The notes: a model not told the origin generated them from the sequence alone. Shown: positions 45,051 through 55,111, numbered from the stretch's first letter. The stretch is DNA of 64,000 bases from Mastigocoleus testarum BC008 (GCF_001456025.1 NZ_LMTZ01000118.1:1-64000), one strand, 5' to 3'. Program-made: numbers and translations.

Positions 45051-46424
45051 GTTTCCAACAAGATATTAAGAAGATATTTGAAAACTTAGCTGGAGTTTTT
45101 TGATAAGTAATAGGTAATAGTTAATCGTTAATCGTTAACAAGTAATAGCTTTTTTCGTGACTTAAACATTTCAGTAGAAAAATACGTTCTTACAGATACA
45201 AGCTTCAATAAATAAGCAGTCATTTACATGTTAAAAGTATTACGAACTACCAATTACCTATTACTTTTGACCCATTATTTATTAGGTTTCATTCGACTGG
45301 ACAGTCGGTTATAATTTTCCCCTATCAAAAAAATTAATTTTTCTTAAATAGTAATCTATTTACAATAGATATCACCTATTCTTATAATATTAATCTCAGA
45401 TACATTCTCATGGGAGTATGGCTCTTCGCGGCAAACGTTGTTATAGTAACTATTCGCAACTTAATTAATACTAACTCTGCATTTTTGCGATCAGGTATAT
45501 TTTGCGGTATGTATAAGTATCAACGTCTTTAGCTTTTTGCAGAGCTTTTTAACTATAATTTTGGCGTTGATTATCAATGTCAATAATAATAGTCCATATT
45601 TAGTGTGGGTAATTTTTATCATGATTAAGTAGGAATTACTATTAAACACCCATTTAATCGTTATATTTCTAAGGATAAAAGCAAATCTTTTTAAGATATG
45701 ATAGTGACTTAATTCGGCTTAAAAGTCCGGATAGAGCTATATTAGACCTGTAGAGATAATAAAATAGCATTTTTGAGTGGCGATAGCGGTAGCTTTTCTT
45801 CATGGAAAACTATCATATGTTCGCGCAGACTTGTAATCCTGCTAGTTATTAAAAAATGAACAATCGCACTCTGGGGGTCTAGTTTTGGGGAAGTAAAGTC
45901 ATAAGACTTGTCTCCAAAAAAGTATCATAACTAAAATTAAGTCTGCATTTGTAATTGCTGTAAATAATGCAGGTGTGAATCACTCCCTGTCTTTCAGTAA
46001 TATTGTTCTTCAAATCTTGGCTAGATTTCAAACTAAGAACGTTACCAATAACTGATCTTAGATAATACTTCAAGTAAACTGAATCCCAGAAATATAATTT
46101 TTTAGTTATTTACCTAAATTTTCCTGGGTAGATGATTATCTTTCTCTCGACTCTCGCACATCCTTCTCCTTGCCGTTTTGTTTAAGTAGTGCTTAACATT
46201 ACGATTTTGAACGAGCATTAAAGGAGGCGGAAAGCTCAAAATCTTACAACACAATAGTGTCGCCAGTTTCCACATCAGACACCATAGGAATTTTTGGTGT
46301 TAAAACAGTGTTTATACTACTCATAAAGTAGATCTTATTACCTCAAAAGTAGATAAGTATACTTTCAGTAGACGAAAAAAGTATTATTTTTTATACGTAA
46401 ATATACAGGAGATATACATAGATT
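45051..46424. other. 1.4-kb AT-rich spacer, no gene recognised
   Basis: GTTAATC/GTAATAG-type heptamer remnants occur near 45115-45150. A 64-codon minus-strand frame (45879-46073) lacks a good start context and looks random. The length leaves room for an RNA gene that I cannot identify by eye. Confidence 0.45.
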
Positions 46425-46700
46425 ATGGCAAACTTAAATCCTTCTCACGCGACAAGACAGTTACTTGCCGGCTACTGCGGTATTATTCTTGGTGCCCTAG
46501 GAGTACATAAATTTGTGCTCGGATATAGCCTTGAAGGAGCAGTGATGCTGGGGATTTCCATCGCAGGTCTATTTTTTGCTTATGGCGTTCCATTTGTAAT
46601 TATGCAGTTTGTTGGTCTAGTTGAAGGCATGATTTACTTAAATAAAAGTCACAATGAATTCGTTGACACTTACTTCGTTCAGAAACAAGGTTGGTTTTAA
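46425..46700 (+). CDS. TM2 domain-containing protein (91 aa)
   Basis: The protein is almost entirely a TM2 domain: two membrane helices (about 11-32 and 38-64) joined by a short turn with the family's GxxGxHxFxxG-type sequence (GALGVHKFVLGYSLEGA). TM2 proteins are small and of unknown function, in bacteria sometimes fused to signalling modules. The C-terminal tail NKSHNEFVDTYFVQKQGWF is cytoplasmic. AGGAG lies about 13 bases before the ATG. Solitary gene in a large spacer. Confidence 0.88.
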   Translation: MANLNPSHATRQLLAGYCGIILGALGVHKFVLGYSLEGAVMLGISIAGLFFAYGVPFVIMQFVGLVEGMIYLNKSHNEFVDTYFVQKQGWF

Positions 46701-47744
46701 ATAATATTTATTAATAAAACTAAACCGGCTCCATATTAGTAAGATTTACAACTCTAAGCCTTAATTAAGTACTCTACATATAAACTGAATAAATTCTGCC
46801 AATTGTAAAGAATGAGTAGGAGAGCGTGAATCAGGTAAAAAGCTAGAACCCCAATTAAAAAAAAATTGGGGTTATCTATAATAAATATCGTTGGTTGTAG
46901 AGTTAGTTTTATAACTATTCAAATAGTATAGATAGAAGTTATAGTTTTCAGAGTTATAAATCTAGAAAACATAAATATATCAACTATAAATACGAGTCCC
47001 ATATTGCATTTAAATCTGAATTACTATATATTCATTTTAGAGGAGGAATTGTTTAATAAAACTTTAAGTTTGTAAGTTTAAAAATTCCCAGTTCATAAAT
47101 TTACACATTAAAATTTTAAAGTTAATAAAAATTTTTGCTAGATGGTAGATATAGAATACGTCAGTAAATAGCTAAATCCTTGACTTCAGTTCTTAAAAAT
47201 AAATTTTTAACTTTGAGTGATTTGGGTCATTTCACTAATTCTATCTAGTGAATAGATTTACCTGTAAAGCTATACTACAAATTTTTTTTAGCTTTTGATT
47301 TGTCTTGTTTATCCCTATGAAAGCAAGATGATTTTCGCTATAGATTATTTTGCGAGGTCTTAATTCAGTAGTTAATTATTACTAAAATTATAAGCTTAGC
47401 TTTGAACTTTATATGATTGTTTTCAAAGCATATCAAACATTTTAGCTATTCTATAATGTTGGCCAGCATACTTTAATTAACATCCTTAATAATATAAAAT
47501 TTATTTACTCCGGGATAAAAATCATTGCTTATATTTCATATATAGACGATGAATTTATAATTTCATCTCCTATTGAGAAAATAAATCAAACAATCAGGTG
47601 TTTAAATAATAGGGAGTTATTAATTATAAACAGTTATTGAATAAGGAATTTATTCAATATGTGTTAGTTGAATTTCATGCGAGCAAAATTTTAGCTGAAT
47701 TATTGAAACTATCTCATTCATAAAACAAACTAAATTTCAAATAT
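46701..47744. other. 1-kb very AT-rich spacer
   Basis: Except for the terminator-like hairpin at 46847-46873, there is no open frame or repeat I can support. Confidence 0.45.
46847..46873. terminator. Terminator-like hairpin, 10-bp stem
   Basis: AACCCCAATT and AATTGGGGTT pair perfectly around seven A's, 150 bases after the TM2 stop. On the minus strand a T-run follows the stem, on the plus strand it does not, so direction is uncertain. Confidence 0.5.
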
Positions 47745-47750
47745 GTGGCG

Positions 47751-47930
47751 ATGCTAAAAATTAAATCTAGACACCTTAATTTATTAACCTTTGTCATCTT
47801 AGGTTGTGGCTTTTTTTGTAGTATATCGAGTTTAGGAATTAATGAATTCTGGAAAAGTGAATTAGCTTTGATCCCTATCCAAGTAATGGCTCTTATTTAT
47901 ACAAGTTATTGTAATTATGATCGTGGTTAA
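47751..47930 (+). CDS. Small two-span membrane protein (about 59 aa), tentative
   Basis: Two hydrophobic segments, LNLLTFVILGCGFFCSISSL (about 10-28) and ELALIPIQVMALIYTSY (about 37-53), with basic ends. No family recognised. The frame opens at a GTG (47745), with an ATG two codons later; neither has a strong ribosome-binding site. It lies about 145 bases before the copper-type ATPase on the same strand. Coding status rests only on the membrane pattern. Confidence 0.4.
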   Translation: MLKIKSRHLNLLTFVILGCGFFCSISSLGINEFWKSELALIPIQVMALIYTSYCNYDRG

Positions 47931-48075
47931 CTATTTATTATGTTGGAATTATTTATATAATTTAATAAGTATTACGATCTGTAAAAGAAGTAGAAATCGC
48001 TAAACTTAGCCTAAGCTCAAAATAGAAGCGTCTTGAATTGGGCTATGAAATCTTATAGGCGGTTCCATAATATGT

Positions 48076-50571
48076 ATGCAAACTCAAACCATTAGTTACA
48101 CCACGACTGTTACAGATAAACCAATTGCAGATAAAATTACTTTGGATGTTGGGGGTATGAAGTGCGCGGGCTGTGTGAAAGCGGTAGAGCGCCAACTCGC
48201 CCAATATCCTGGAGTAACAGATGTAGTTGTGAATCTAGCAACGGAAATAGCTGTTGTTGAGTCTCAAGCGGGTGTAGTAGATCCAAATGCTTTAGCTCAA
48301 AAGATTACGGATGCAGGATTCCCATCACAGATCCGCCAATCAGATGCTAATGATGTAGGTAGTAATTCATCTGTCCGGGATTTAGAAACCAAACATCACC
48401 GGGAAATGCGCAGTTCAATGATACAGCTAGTAATAGCTGCTGTATTACTGATACTTTCAGGAATTGGGCATTTTGGTCACCTGAGCGGCGTGATGTTACC
48501 AGTTGTAAGTAATATTTGGTTTCACTGTGGCTTAGCGACTTTGGCTTTACTAATCCCCGGTAAAGAAATTATCGTAGACGGTTGGCGTAGTTTATGGCGA
48601 AATACGCCCAACATGAATACTTTAGTGGCGTTGGGTACTCTTACAGCTTACATTGCAAGTGTAATTGCGCTGCTATTTCCTAACATGGCTTGGGAATGTT
48701 TCTTTGACGAACCAGTCATGATGTTGGGTTTTATTTTGCTGGGACGAACCCTGGAAAAAAGAGCAAGAGGTCGTGCTGCAGCAGCTTTTAGGAAATTATT
48801 ATCGCTTCAACCCATTGTTGCTCGGTTAATTGCCAATCCCCATAAAACTAAAACTGAAAAAAATAATATTACTACAAACTTTATTGAAATTCCTGCTGCA
48901 CAAGTGAAGGTTGGTGAATGGTTGCAGGTATTACCTTCGGAGAAGATACCCGTCGACGGCGAAGTTATGGAAGGAAAAACCACCGTTGACGAGTCAATGT
49001 TGAGTGGGGAAGCCGTACCAGTACTCAAGCAACCCGGAGATAAAGTTGCTGCAGGAACGATTAATCAATCTGGGGCGATCGTTATTCAAGCGGAGCGGAC
49101 GGGTGACGATACAACTTTGGCTCATATTGTGGCTTTAGTGGAAAATGCACAAACCCGTAAAGCACCAGTACAAAAATTAGCAGATACAGTTGCAGGTTAC
49201 TTTACCTACGGAGTCTTGGGTGCTGCAATATTAACATTTGTTTTTTGGTATTTTATTGGAGTTAATATTTGGGATAATCTCACAATTTGGGGTGGGACAA
49301 CATCAGCAGGACAAGCTTCACTGCTATTAAGTTTGAAATTAGCGATTGCAGTTATGGTAGTCGCTTGTCCCTGTGCTTTAGGACTTGCAACGCCAACAGC
49401 GATTTTAGTAGGAACTGCGATCGCAGCAGAAAAGGGACTTTTAATTAAAGGTGGCGATGTTTTAGAAAGAGTCCACCAATTAGATACAGTAATCTTTGAT
49501 AAAACTGGTACGCTAACTATTGGTAAGCCTACAGTTACCGACTGTTTGCTGATAGAGGAATTACTAACGGATAATTCGGCAACCCGTAAACCTGAAGCAC
49601 AGACTTATGAATTACAAACTCAGGAATCTTCCTCACAAACAATAACTGTTACTTTCCCAAAGGAAAGAGTTAAAAATTTATCTCCAGTTCTAGACTCTCA
49701 ATCCTTATTAAAATTAGCAGCAGCAGTGGAAAGTGGTACAGTTCATCCTTTCGCTACAGCAATTATTAATGCAGCACAGCAACAAAATTTAACAATCCCA
49801 GTAGCAACGGATTTTCGTACAGAACCTGGATTGGGTGTCTCAGGTGTAGTAGAAGAAAAATCAGTGTTGTTAGGTAATAAAGCCTGGTTGGAGCTACACG
49901 GAATAGTTGTGGATCAAACCTTATCTCAAGCAGTTGAGAATTTTACAAAAAATGGTAAGACAGTAGTCTACGTTGCAGTAAATTATGCAATTGTTGGGAT
50001 TTTCGCCATATCAGATGTTGTAAGGGAAGATGCAGTTTCAGTAGTAGAACAACTACAACAAATGAATCTGCGCGTCATGTTATTGAGTGGTGATACTCCA
50101 GAAGTTGCGATCGCTTTAGGAAGGCAACTAAGTTTAGACGATAGCGATATTATTGCAGGCGTAATGCCAGGAGAAAAAGCTGAAGTTATTGAATCGCTAC
50201 AAAACAATCAAAAACATGTGGGAATGGTAGGAGATGGTATCAACGATGCTCCTGCATTATCTCAAGCAGATGTAGGAATTGCTCTGCATTCTGGAACAGA
50301 TGTGGCTATGGAAACAGCCGATATAGTTTTGATGAGAGATTCCCTTAATGACGTAGTAGAATCAATTCGATTTAGTCGTGCGACTTTTAATAAGATTCGT
50401 CAAAATCTATTCTGGGCTTTTGCATACAATACTTTAGGAATTCCCTTAGCTGCGGGGATATTATTACCTAGCTTTAATTTTGTTTTAACTCCCGCAGGTG
50501 CAGCAGCATTAATGGCTTTTAGCTCCGTTAGCGTTGTGACAAATTCGCTATTGTTAAGGCGTTTCACTTAA
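48076..50571 (+). CDS. Copper-type P1B ATPase (CtaA/PacS-like)
   Basis: 831 residues. An N-terminal heavy-metal domain has GGMKCAGC (C30, C33). Eight membrane helices are expected, with the ion-path CPC motif at 431-433 (VACPCALGLATPT), phosphorylation site D475 in DKTGTLT, an SGE actuator motif, the HP motif (VHPFA) and GDGINDAPALSQADVG. The CPC plus HP signature means Cu(I)/Ag(I). In cyanobacteria CtaA (cell membrane) and PacS (thylakoid) supply plastocyanin and cytochrome oxidase; I cannot tell which this is. A ~60-residue low-conservation insertion after D475 (GTLTIGKPTVTDCLLIEE.. NLSPV) is longer than in most homologues. No CopZ or metal regulator adjoins. Confidence 0.94.
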   Translation: MQTQTISYTTTVTDKPIADKITLDVGGMKCAGCVKAVERQLAQYPGVTDVVVNLATEIAVVESQAGVVDPNALAQKITDAGFPSQIRQSDANDVGSNSSVRDLETKHHREMRSSMIQLVIAAVLLILSGIGHFGHLSGVMLPVVSNIWFHCGLATLALLIPGKEIIVDGWRSLWRNTPNMNTLVALGTLTAYIASVIALLFPNMAWECFFDEPVMMLGFILLGRTLEKRARGRAAAAFRKLLSLQPIVARLIANPHKTKTEKNNITTNFIEIPAAQVKVGEWLQVLPSEKIPVDGEVMEGKTTVDESMLSGEAVPVLKQPGDKVAAGTINQSGAIVIQAERTGDDTTLAHIVALVENAQTRKAPVQKLADTVAGYFTYGVLGAAILTFVFWYFIGVNIWDNLTIWGGTTSAGQASLLLSLKLAIAVMVVACPCALGLATPTAILVGTAIAAEKGLLIKGGDVLERVHQLDTVIFDKTGTLTIGKPTVTDCLLIEELLTDNSATRKPEAQTYELQTQESSSQTITVTFPKERVKNLSPVLDSQSLLKLAAAVESGTVHPFATAIINAAQQQNLTIPVATDFRTEPGLGVSGVVEEKSVLLGNKAWLELHGIVVDQTLSQAVENFTKNGKTVVYVAVNYAIVGIFAISDVVREDAVSVVEQLQQMNLRVMLLSGDTPEVAIALGRQLSLDDSDIIAGVMPGEKAEVIESLQNNQKHVGMVGDGINDAPALSQADVGIALHSGTDVAMETADIVLMRDSLNDVVESIRFSRATFNKIRQNLFWAFAYNTLGIPLAAGILLPSFNFVLTPAGAAALMAFSSVSVVTNSLLLRRFT

Positions 50572-50917
50572 GGCATTTTACTTAAAGCGTTTTATCCGTC
50601 GACGTTAAAATATTTCTTATTGACTAATATTGCTGACCTCAAATAATTAACTCAAATAATTATTTTCCCAATATCAGGTTAAACTAAGTCGTTAGGCAAC
50701 TGTAGCAATGCTCACTTAGCCTTACGACTATAGTTTTGTAAACAATGTTTTGTAAAAAAACAATTTTATAGAACAAAATGGTTCTAGTAATCGTATTAGC
50801 GAAAACATTAGTAGATTATTTGGTTGTCCTATACCTCAAATCTGGTTTCGAGAATACCACAAAACCATATCAAGCAAATTTTAAAATTCTCAAAGTTCAA
50901 ACTATTGAAGTAACGAT
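50572..50917. other. AT-rich spacer, no feature recognised
   Basis: 346 bases between the P1B ATPase and the FHA gene, without an evident gene, repeat or RNA. Confidence 0.5.
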
Positions 50918-51358
50918 GTGTCAATGACAGCAGAAAATCATCAGAATCATCTACTGATTATTGAAGACGCTCGTGGACGTAAAGAATTTATTTTGGAACG
51001 CCCGATTTATTCTATCGGTAGAGACGTTGAATGCGATATTCGCTTAGCTTCGCAATTTGTCTCCCGTCGCCATGCGACTTTAGTCAGATTACCCAGGGGA
51101 AACAACAGCAACACTCATTATTATCGAATTGTTGATGGTGATGCGAAAGGGAAGCCCAGTTCCAACGGAATAGTAGTTAATGGACGCAAAACTCCAGCAC
51201 ATGACCTGAGAAACGAAGACGAAATAGTCTTCGGTCCTCAAGTACGTGCTATTTATTACTTACTGCAGCGCGAGACAACAACACAGGTACCAACAGATTT
51301 GAGTGAGTATGATATTACTCTTATTAATCCTGGGATGACTGAGGATATAGAAGATTAA
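50918..51358 (+). CDS. FHA domain protein (146 aa)
   Basis: One forkhead-associated domain spans about residues 10-120, with the core GR (YSIGRDVECDIRL), SRRH (FVSRRHATLVR) and SSNGIVVNG motifs. FHA domains bind phosphothreonine, linking to Ser/Thr kinase signalling. Insertions (PRGNNSNTHYYRIVDGDAKGKPSSNG) are typical of cyanobacterial members. The start is a GTG; an ATG two codons on is equally possible. No kinase is nearby, so partner unknown. Confidence 0.9.
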   Translation: MSMTAENHQNHLLIIEDARGRKEFILERPIYSIGRDVECDIRLASQFVSRRHATLVRLPRGNNSNTHYYRIVDGDAKGKPSSNGIVVNGRKTPAHDLRNEDEIVFGPQVRAIYYLLQRETTTQVPTDLSEYDITLINPGMTEDIED

Positions 51359-51468
51359 AGACCTACTTGTCACCTCCGGTATATTTTTTACTATCAAGTG
51401 ATTTAATTATTGGCTCTAGCAAAAAGCTAGAGCTACCTCGTGCTCAAGCTAGTACTGGATAACTCGCG

Positions 51469-51816
51469 CTATCCTGCAAGACTTTCAATTAAATGCCAGT
51501 GACGGCTATGTTCTATTGCCTCCTTAATATACTCAAATAGTTGCCGACAGTGATTTTCAACTTGGAGTGGTAATTCCTCGTTTTTCATCACAATGCTCAT
51601 GCGAGTTTCGGTCTCGGTAGCTGTACTTTTATCAATTAGTGCTTCTACTGTCACTAACTTTGAAAAAGGGACAGTACCAGGAATTTCCCTTGCCATCACG
51701 TAGTCAGATGTATAGTACATCACATTAAGACTACAGTCTTGTAGAAGTTCTACAATTAAAGGCAAAAGTTGTTCAAAATTAATAGAAAGAAGAAAAGAAC
51801 AGGTATATCGAGCCAT
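51469..51816 (-). CDS. Conserved-type hypothetical protein (115 aa)
   Basis: I recall close relatives across Nostocales (MARYTCSFxxSI.. MAREIPG.. FSKLVTVEALIDKSTATETETRMSIVMKNEELPLQVENHCRQLFEYI) but no function. It looks like a small alpha/beta protein with antiparallel strands, SRPBCC-like in pattern; that is inference. ATG start. It is divergent from the downstream-lying epimerase gene. Confidence 0.75.
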   Translation of the reverse strand: MARYTCSFLLSINFEQLLPLIVELLQDCSLNVMYYTSDYVMAREIPGTVPFSKLVTVEALIDKSTATETETRMSIVMKNEELPLQVENHCRQLFEYIKEAIEHSRHWHLIESLAG

Positions 51817-52033
51817 ATAGCCCCGTGCTTTGTAATACTCTGTCCATCCTATAATATCGAACTATATAAAAGCCAAGTTAACTTCGATTCATTTCTTGAT
51901 TTTAGATACTGAAAATCGTGTGATTGGGGATTGGAGATTAGGTTATTAGGGATTGGGGATTAGTAATATTTATAAGTTTGAACGCTCAGATCTGTAGAAT
52001 AGGAGTTTGGTGGAGTCTACTTAGCGCTTAAAA

Positions 52034-52954
52034 ATGAAAATAGCAATTACTGGAGCAACGGGATTTGTTGGTAGTCGCTTGGTTGAACGACTCATTAGCC
52101 AAGGTCATGAATTAGTAGTACTTTCACGAAGTGTACAACGCGCCCAAAAAGTTTTTCCTACAACAGCATTTAAGAATTTAGAAATTGTTGGTTATACGTC
52201 TACCATGTCTGGGGATTGGCAAAATGCAATAAACGGTTGTGATGCAGTTGTCAATCTTGCAGGAGAACCGATTGCTGAAGGGCGATGGACGCCAGAACGC
52301 AAGAATATTATTCTCAATAGCCGCAAACTCGGAACCCAAAAGATAGTCGAAGCAATAGGAAATGCAGATTCTAAACCTAGTGTATTGGTGAATGCTTCCG
52401 CAATTGGTTATTACGGTACCAGTCAAACAGCGACCTTTGATGAAACGAGTTCTGCTGGTAATGATTTTCTCGCCCAAGTTACAACTGAATGGGAGTCGGA
52501 AGCCCAAAAAGTTAAGGATTTAGGAGTGCGACTGGTAATTTTACGTTTTGGTATTGTCCTGGGAATGGGTGGTGCTTTAGGTAAAATGATTACTCCATTT
52601 AAACTTTTTGCTGGAGGTCCTTTAGGTGATGGTCAACAATGGTTTTCCTGGATTCATGTAGATGATCTAGTGGGTTTGATTTTACAAGCCCTAAATAATT
52701 CCCAAATGGAAGGAGTATATAATGCAACTTCTCCTGAGCCCGTTCGAATGTCACAGTTTTGCGACACTATGGGTGAGGTTATGAATCGACCTTCTTGGCT
52801 ACCTGTTCCAGGATTTGCCCTTGAAGCACTATTAGGAGAAGCTGCAACAGTAGTTTTGCAAGGACAAGAGGTTTTACCCAAACGTACCTTGGAAAGTGGT
52901 TTTGAATACAAGTATCCTAAATTGCAGCCTGCTTTAAGAGATATTTTGAAGTGA
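52034..52954 (+). CDS. TIGR01777 family epimerase (NAD-dependent, extended SDR; ThyD-like)
   Basis: 306 residues. The N-terminal ITGATGFVGSRLVERL is the extended-SDR cofactor motif (TGxxGxxG). GYYG stands for the catalytic YxxxK region (the Lys is absent in this family). A TIGR01777-type C-terminus contains FSWIHVDDLVGLI and EPVRMSQFC. Homologues include E. coli YfcH and the cyanobacterial protein annotated as thylakoid membrane protein ThyD; the substrate is unknown. Solitary gene with GGTAATG-type repeats on both sides (51920-51970 and 52960-53020). Confidence 0.9.
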   Translation: MKIAITGATGFVGSRLVERLISQGHELVVLSRSVQRAQKVFPTTAFKNLEIVGYTSTMSGDWQNAINGCDAVVNLAGEPIAEGRWTPERKNIILNSRKLGTQKIVEAIGNADSKPSVLVNASAIGYYGTSQTATFDETSSAGNDFLAQVTTEWESEAQKVKDLGVRLVILRFGIVLGMGGALGKMITPFKLFAGGPLGDGQQWFSWIHVDDLVGLILQALNNSQMEGVYNATSPEPVRMSQFCDTMGEVMNRPSWLPVPGFALEALLGEAATVVLQGQEVLPKRTLESGFEYKYPKLQPALRDILK

Positions 52955-52959
52955 GGGGT

Positions 52960-53142
52960 TGGGGATTGGTAATGGGTAATTGGTAATGGGTAATTGGTAA
53001 TGGGTAATTGGTAATTGAAAACCTTGACCGAATCGCCATATGCCGCTTGCGGCGGCACGCAGTGCTTATGGCTAACGCCAGTCGCCAGTCACCAGTCGCC
53101 AGTCGCCAGTCCCTATATGCCGCAAGGCGGCACGCAGTGCTA
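52960..53142. repeat. Repeat block: GGTAATG heptamers, GCCGCTTGCGGC palindromes, GCCAGTC units
   Basis: The heptamers (52960-53015) are followed by ATATGCCGCTTGCGGCGGCA (53038), then GCCAGTCGCCAGTC units (53080-53110) and a variant ATATGCCGCAAGGCGGCA (53115-53140). The same CGCAGTGCTATCCCCAATCC modules recur at 53528-53570, so the 83-aa gene between is bracketed by repeats. Confidence 0.8.
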
Positions 53143-53152
53143 TCCCCAATCC

Positions 53153-53404
53153 CTACCCATTACCAGCTTGAGAAAATTTTTTAGAAATCCAACTGATAAT
53201 ACCACTGAGAATTGCACCAGCCATTAAAATCCCAATCGCAGGATTGAACACAGGTTGCCACAATTTGTGCCACAAATCTAAACCTAGGGGTACCCCCATT
53301 GAATTACCAATTACTGCGATCGCGAGCCATGCGAAAGCTGCAAATACAAAGAATACATCTGCTACTAGTATCCAGTTGAACCAGTTTAATAATTTATCTT
53401 TCAT
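53153..53404 (-). CDS. Small membrane protein (83 aa), conserved-type
   Basis: Two clear membrane spans, WILVADVFFVFAAFAWLAIAVIG (about 11-33) and FNPAIGILMAGAILSGIISWI (about 53-73), with a loop GNSMGVPLGLDLWHKLWQPV. No family recognised, but the pattern is clean and looks like a cyanobacterial membrane protein. ATG start. It sits between two blocks of identical dispersed repeats. Confidence 0.7.
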   Translation of the reverse strand: MKDKLLNWFNWILVADVFFVFAAFAWLAIAVIGNSMGVPLGLDLWHKLWQPVFNPAIGILMAGAILSGIISWISKKFSQAGNG

Positions 53405-53527
53405 AATGACGTTTGTTTAAATATTTTTTATGGGGATTGGTAATGGGTAATTGGTAATGGGTAATTGGTAATTTGTAATTGGTAATTGCAATGGGTAACT
53501 CTTTCCCAATCTCCAGTTCCCAGTCGC

Positions 53528-53590
53528 CATATGCCGCTTGCGGCGGCACGCAGTGCTATCCCCAATCCCCAATCGCCAGTCGCCAATCCC
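53528..53590. repeat. Second GCCGCTTGCGGC / CCCAATC repeat block
   Basis: ATATGCCGCTTGCGGCGGCA recurs exactly as at 53038, followed by CGCAGTGCTATCCCCAATCC (as at 53131) and CCCAATC/GCCAGTC heptamers. Confidence 0.8.
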
Positions 53591-53596
53591 CAATCC

Positions 53597-54016
53597 CTAA
53601 CCAAACAACCAGTTTTTAACTTTTGATAAACTTTGCCAGTCAGGTTTTCTGGTTAAACCATCTTCAATACTATTTTGAATTTCTTCGTACCATTCGCTGT
53701 TAAGGGAAATCAACTGATGTGCAACATCAATGTGCTGTCTTACCCCTTTTTGATCATTTTCTAGCATTGCAACAGCTAAATTTACCCTTGCTTGGGGGTC
53801 TTGTGGATTGAGTTTAACAGCTTTTTGTGCGGCTTTAGATGCTGAGGAAGACTTATCTGCTAACAGATACAACCAAGCCAAACAAGTCCAAGCTGGAGCA
53901 CTTTTTGGGGCGCGATCGCAAACTTCTTTAAATACAGGAATTAATGAGGAAACTTCTTCACCAGCTTTATAACGTTCCAAGCCGGTATCGAACAAAGATT
54001 CAACAGTTTCAGTCAT
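53597..54016 (-). CDS. TPR-like small protein (139 aa)
   Basis: The protein contains about two TPR-type helical repeats: SSLIPVFKEVCDRAPKSAPAWTCLAWLYLLADKSS and KAAQKAVKLNPQDPQARVNLAVAMLENDQKG. A C-terminal segment (QLISLNSEWYEEIQNSIEDGLTRKPDWQSLSKVKNWLFG) follows. No signal peptide, so cytoplasmic adapter. The role is unknown. ATG start. It is on the same strand as the 83-aa membrane gene, separated by a repeat block. Confidence 0.82.
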   Translation of the reverse strand: MTETVESLFDTGLERYKAGEEVSSLIPVFKEVCDRAPKSAPAWTCLAWLYLLADKSSSASKAAQKAVKLNPQDPQARVNLAVAMLENDQKGVRQHIDVAHQLISLNSEWYEEIQNSIEDGLTRKPDWQSLSKVKNWLFG

Positions 54017-54367
54017 AGAAATTAATTAGTCAACAGTCAGTAGTTCATAGTCTATATTGACACTCCTCAGGCGTCATCCATGAGGATTTTTCATTCACAG
54101 ATTTGAAGCTGCTGTGTAAAGTCTGGACAAATTGTGACACTTGTAGCTTATACTTCCTGTTTAAACGGGAATATGTAAGTGGTTATTCCTCCAAAGCAGT
54201 CGTGTAACGTGGAATGATTTTAGATCGATACCGTAACACAAACAATTACTCTACTAATTAACTGGGCTTGGAATTCTTGATGTATAGTCAATAGTCATAC
54301 ATTCAATATTTAAATGTTAATAATATTGAAATGACTAATGACTAACGACTAAACGACTAAATAACTA
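54017..54367. other. Spacer with ACGACTAA-type heptamers, no gene
   Basis: 351 bases between two minus-strand genes. Short GACTAAY repeats run from about 54332 to 54362. No other structure recognised. Confidence 0.5.
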
Positions 54368-54724
54368 CTAAACGCCAAATGATTTGCCACAACCACAGGT
54401 TTGATTGGCATTTGGGTTGGTGAATTGAAAGCCACCACCAATCATGGCATTGCTGTAGTCTAGAACTAAGCCGTATAAATATAACAAGCTTTTGCGATCG
54501 CACACGATGTTGAAGCCATCATATTCAAATACCTCATCTTGAGGGGTGATTTTGCTGTTGTCTTCAAAATCCATCATGTAGGACATTCCGGAACATCCAC
54601 CTTGACGAACTCCGACTCGCAAGCATAAATCTTTATCTTGCTTGCTGCGCAAAAATTTGACTTGTTCTAATGCGGTAGGGGTTAGTTGAATACCCCGTTG
54701 TTGAGATGCTTGTGTTTGTGTCAT
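54368..54724 (-). CDS. A-type Fe-S carrier protein (SufA/IscA family)
   Basis: 118 residues. Three cysteines in the family positions: C44 in QGGCSGMSY and C110/C112 in the C-terminal CGCGKSF. It accepts clusters from the Suf scaffold and passes them to target proteins. The name sufA or iscA cannot be decided from this alone; in cyanobacteria both occur away from sufBCDS. The suf operon here lies 12-17 kb upstream, on the opposite strand. ATG start. Confidence 0.93.
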   Translation of the reverse strand: MTQTQASQQRGIQLTPTALEQVKFLRSKQDKDLCLRVGVRQGGCSGMSYMMDFEDNSKITPQDEVFEYDGFNIVCDRKSLLYLYGLVLDYSNAMIGGGFQFTNPNANQTCGCGKSFGV

Positions 54725-55111
54725 CTGCTTTTTCCGTGATACAAGGTTTTGCTGTTACCCCTCTTAGAGCTTAGGGCAAAGCTCTAGTTTTAGCCTAGTG
54801 CTAACTGGGCTTGGCGAAGTTTTTGTCTTTAGTTTTTGTATCTATTCTAGCGAGATTGCTATTCAAGATTGGCAAATTGTAAATAACTCACCCGAAATCT
54901 ATATTGGTGTTTTTATCCTAGAATTGAGAGACTCCGTGTTCTTTCAGATCTGGTATTTTCAATTTTTTATGGAAGTACTAGCATAACCACCTGATAGCAA
55001 CAGCGTGGCGTCAGCCATAGTTATTCTTAAATTCTTCGCCCTTGGAGTAACATCACCAAGGTTTGCTTTTACCAAAACTTTTAGTTGTAAATCTTTTTAA
55101 TTGTTTAGTTT
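54725..55111. other. Divergent promoter spacer, no feature recognised
   Basis: 387 bases between the A-type carrier and the DUF6930-like gene. A 62-codon plus-strand frame (54798-54986) has a hydrophobic random look and is not called. Confidence 0.45.

Noticed and set aside
45879..46073. Minus-strand open frame of 64 codons
   Set aside because: No start signal or family; looks like chance.
54798..54986. Plus-strand open frame of 62 codons
   Set aside because: Hydrophobic random-looking sequence overlapping the promoter region of the carrier protein gene; no supporting signal.
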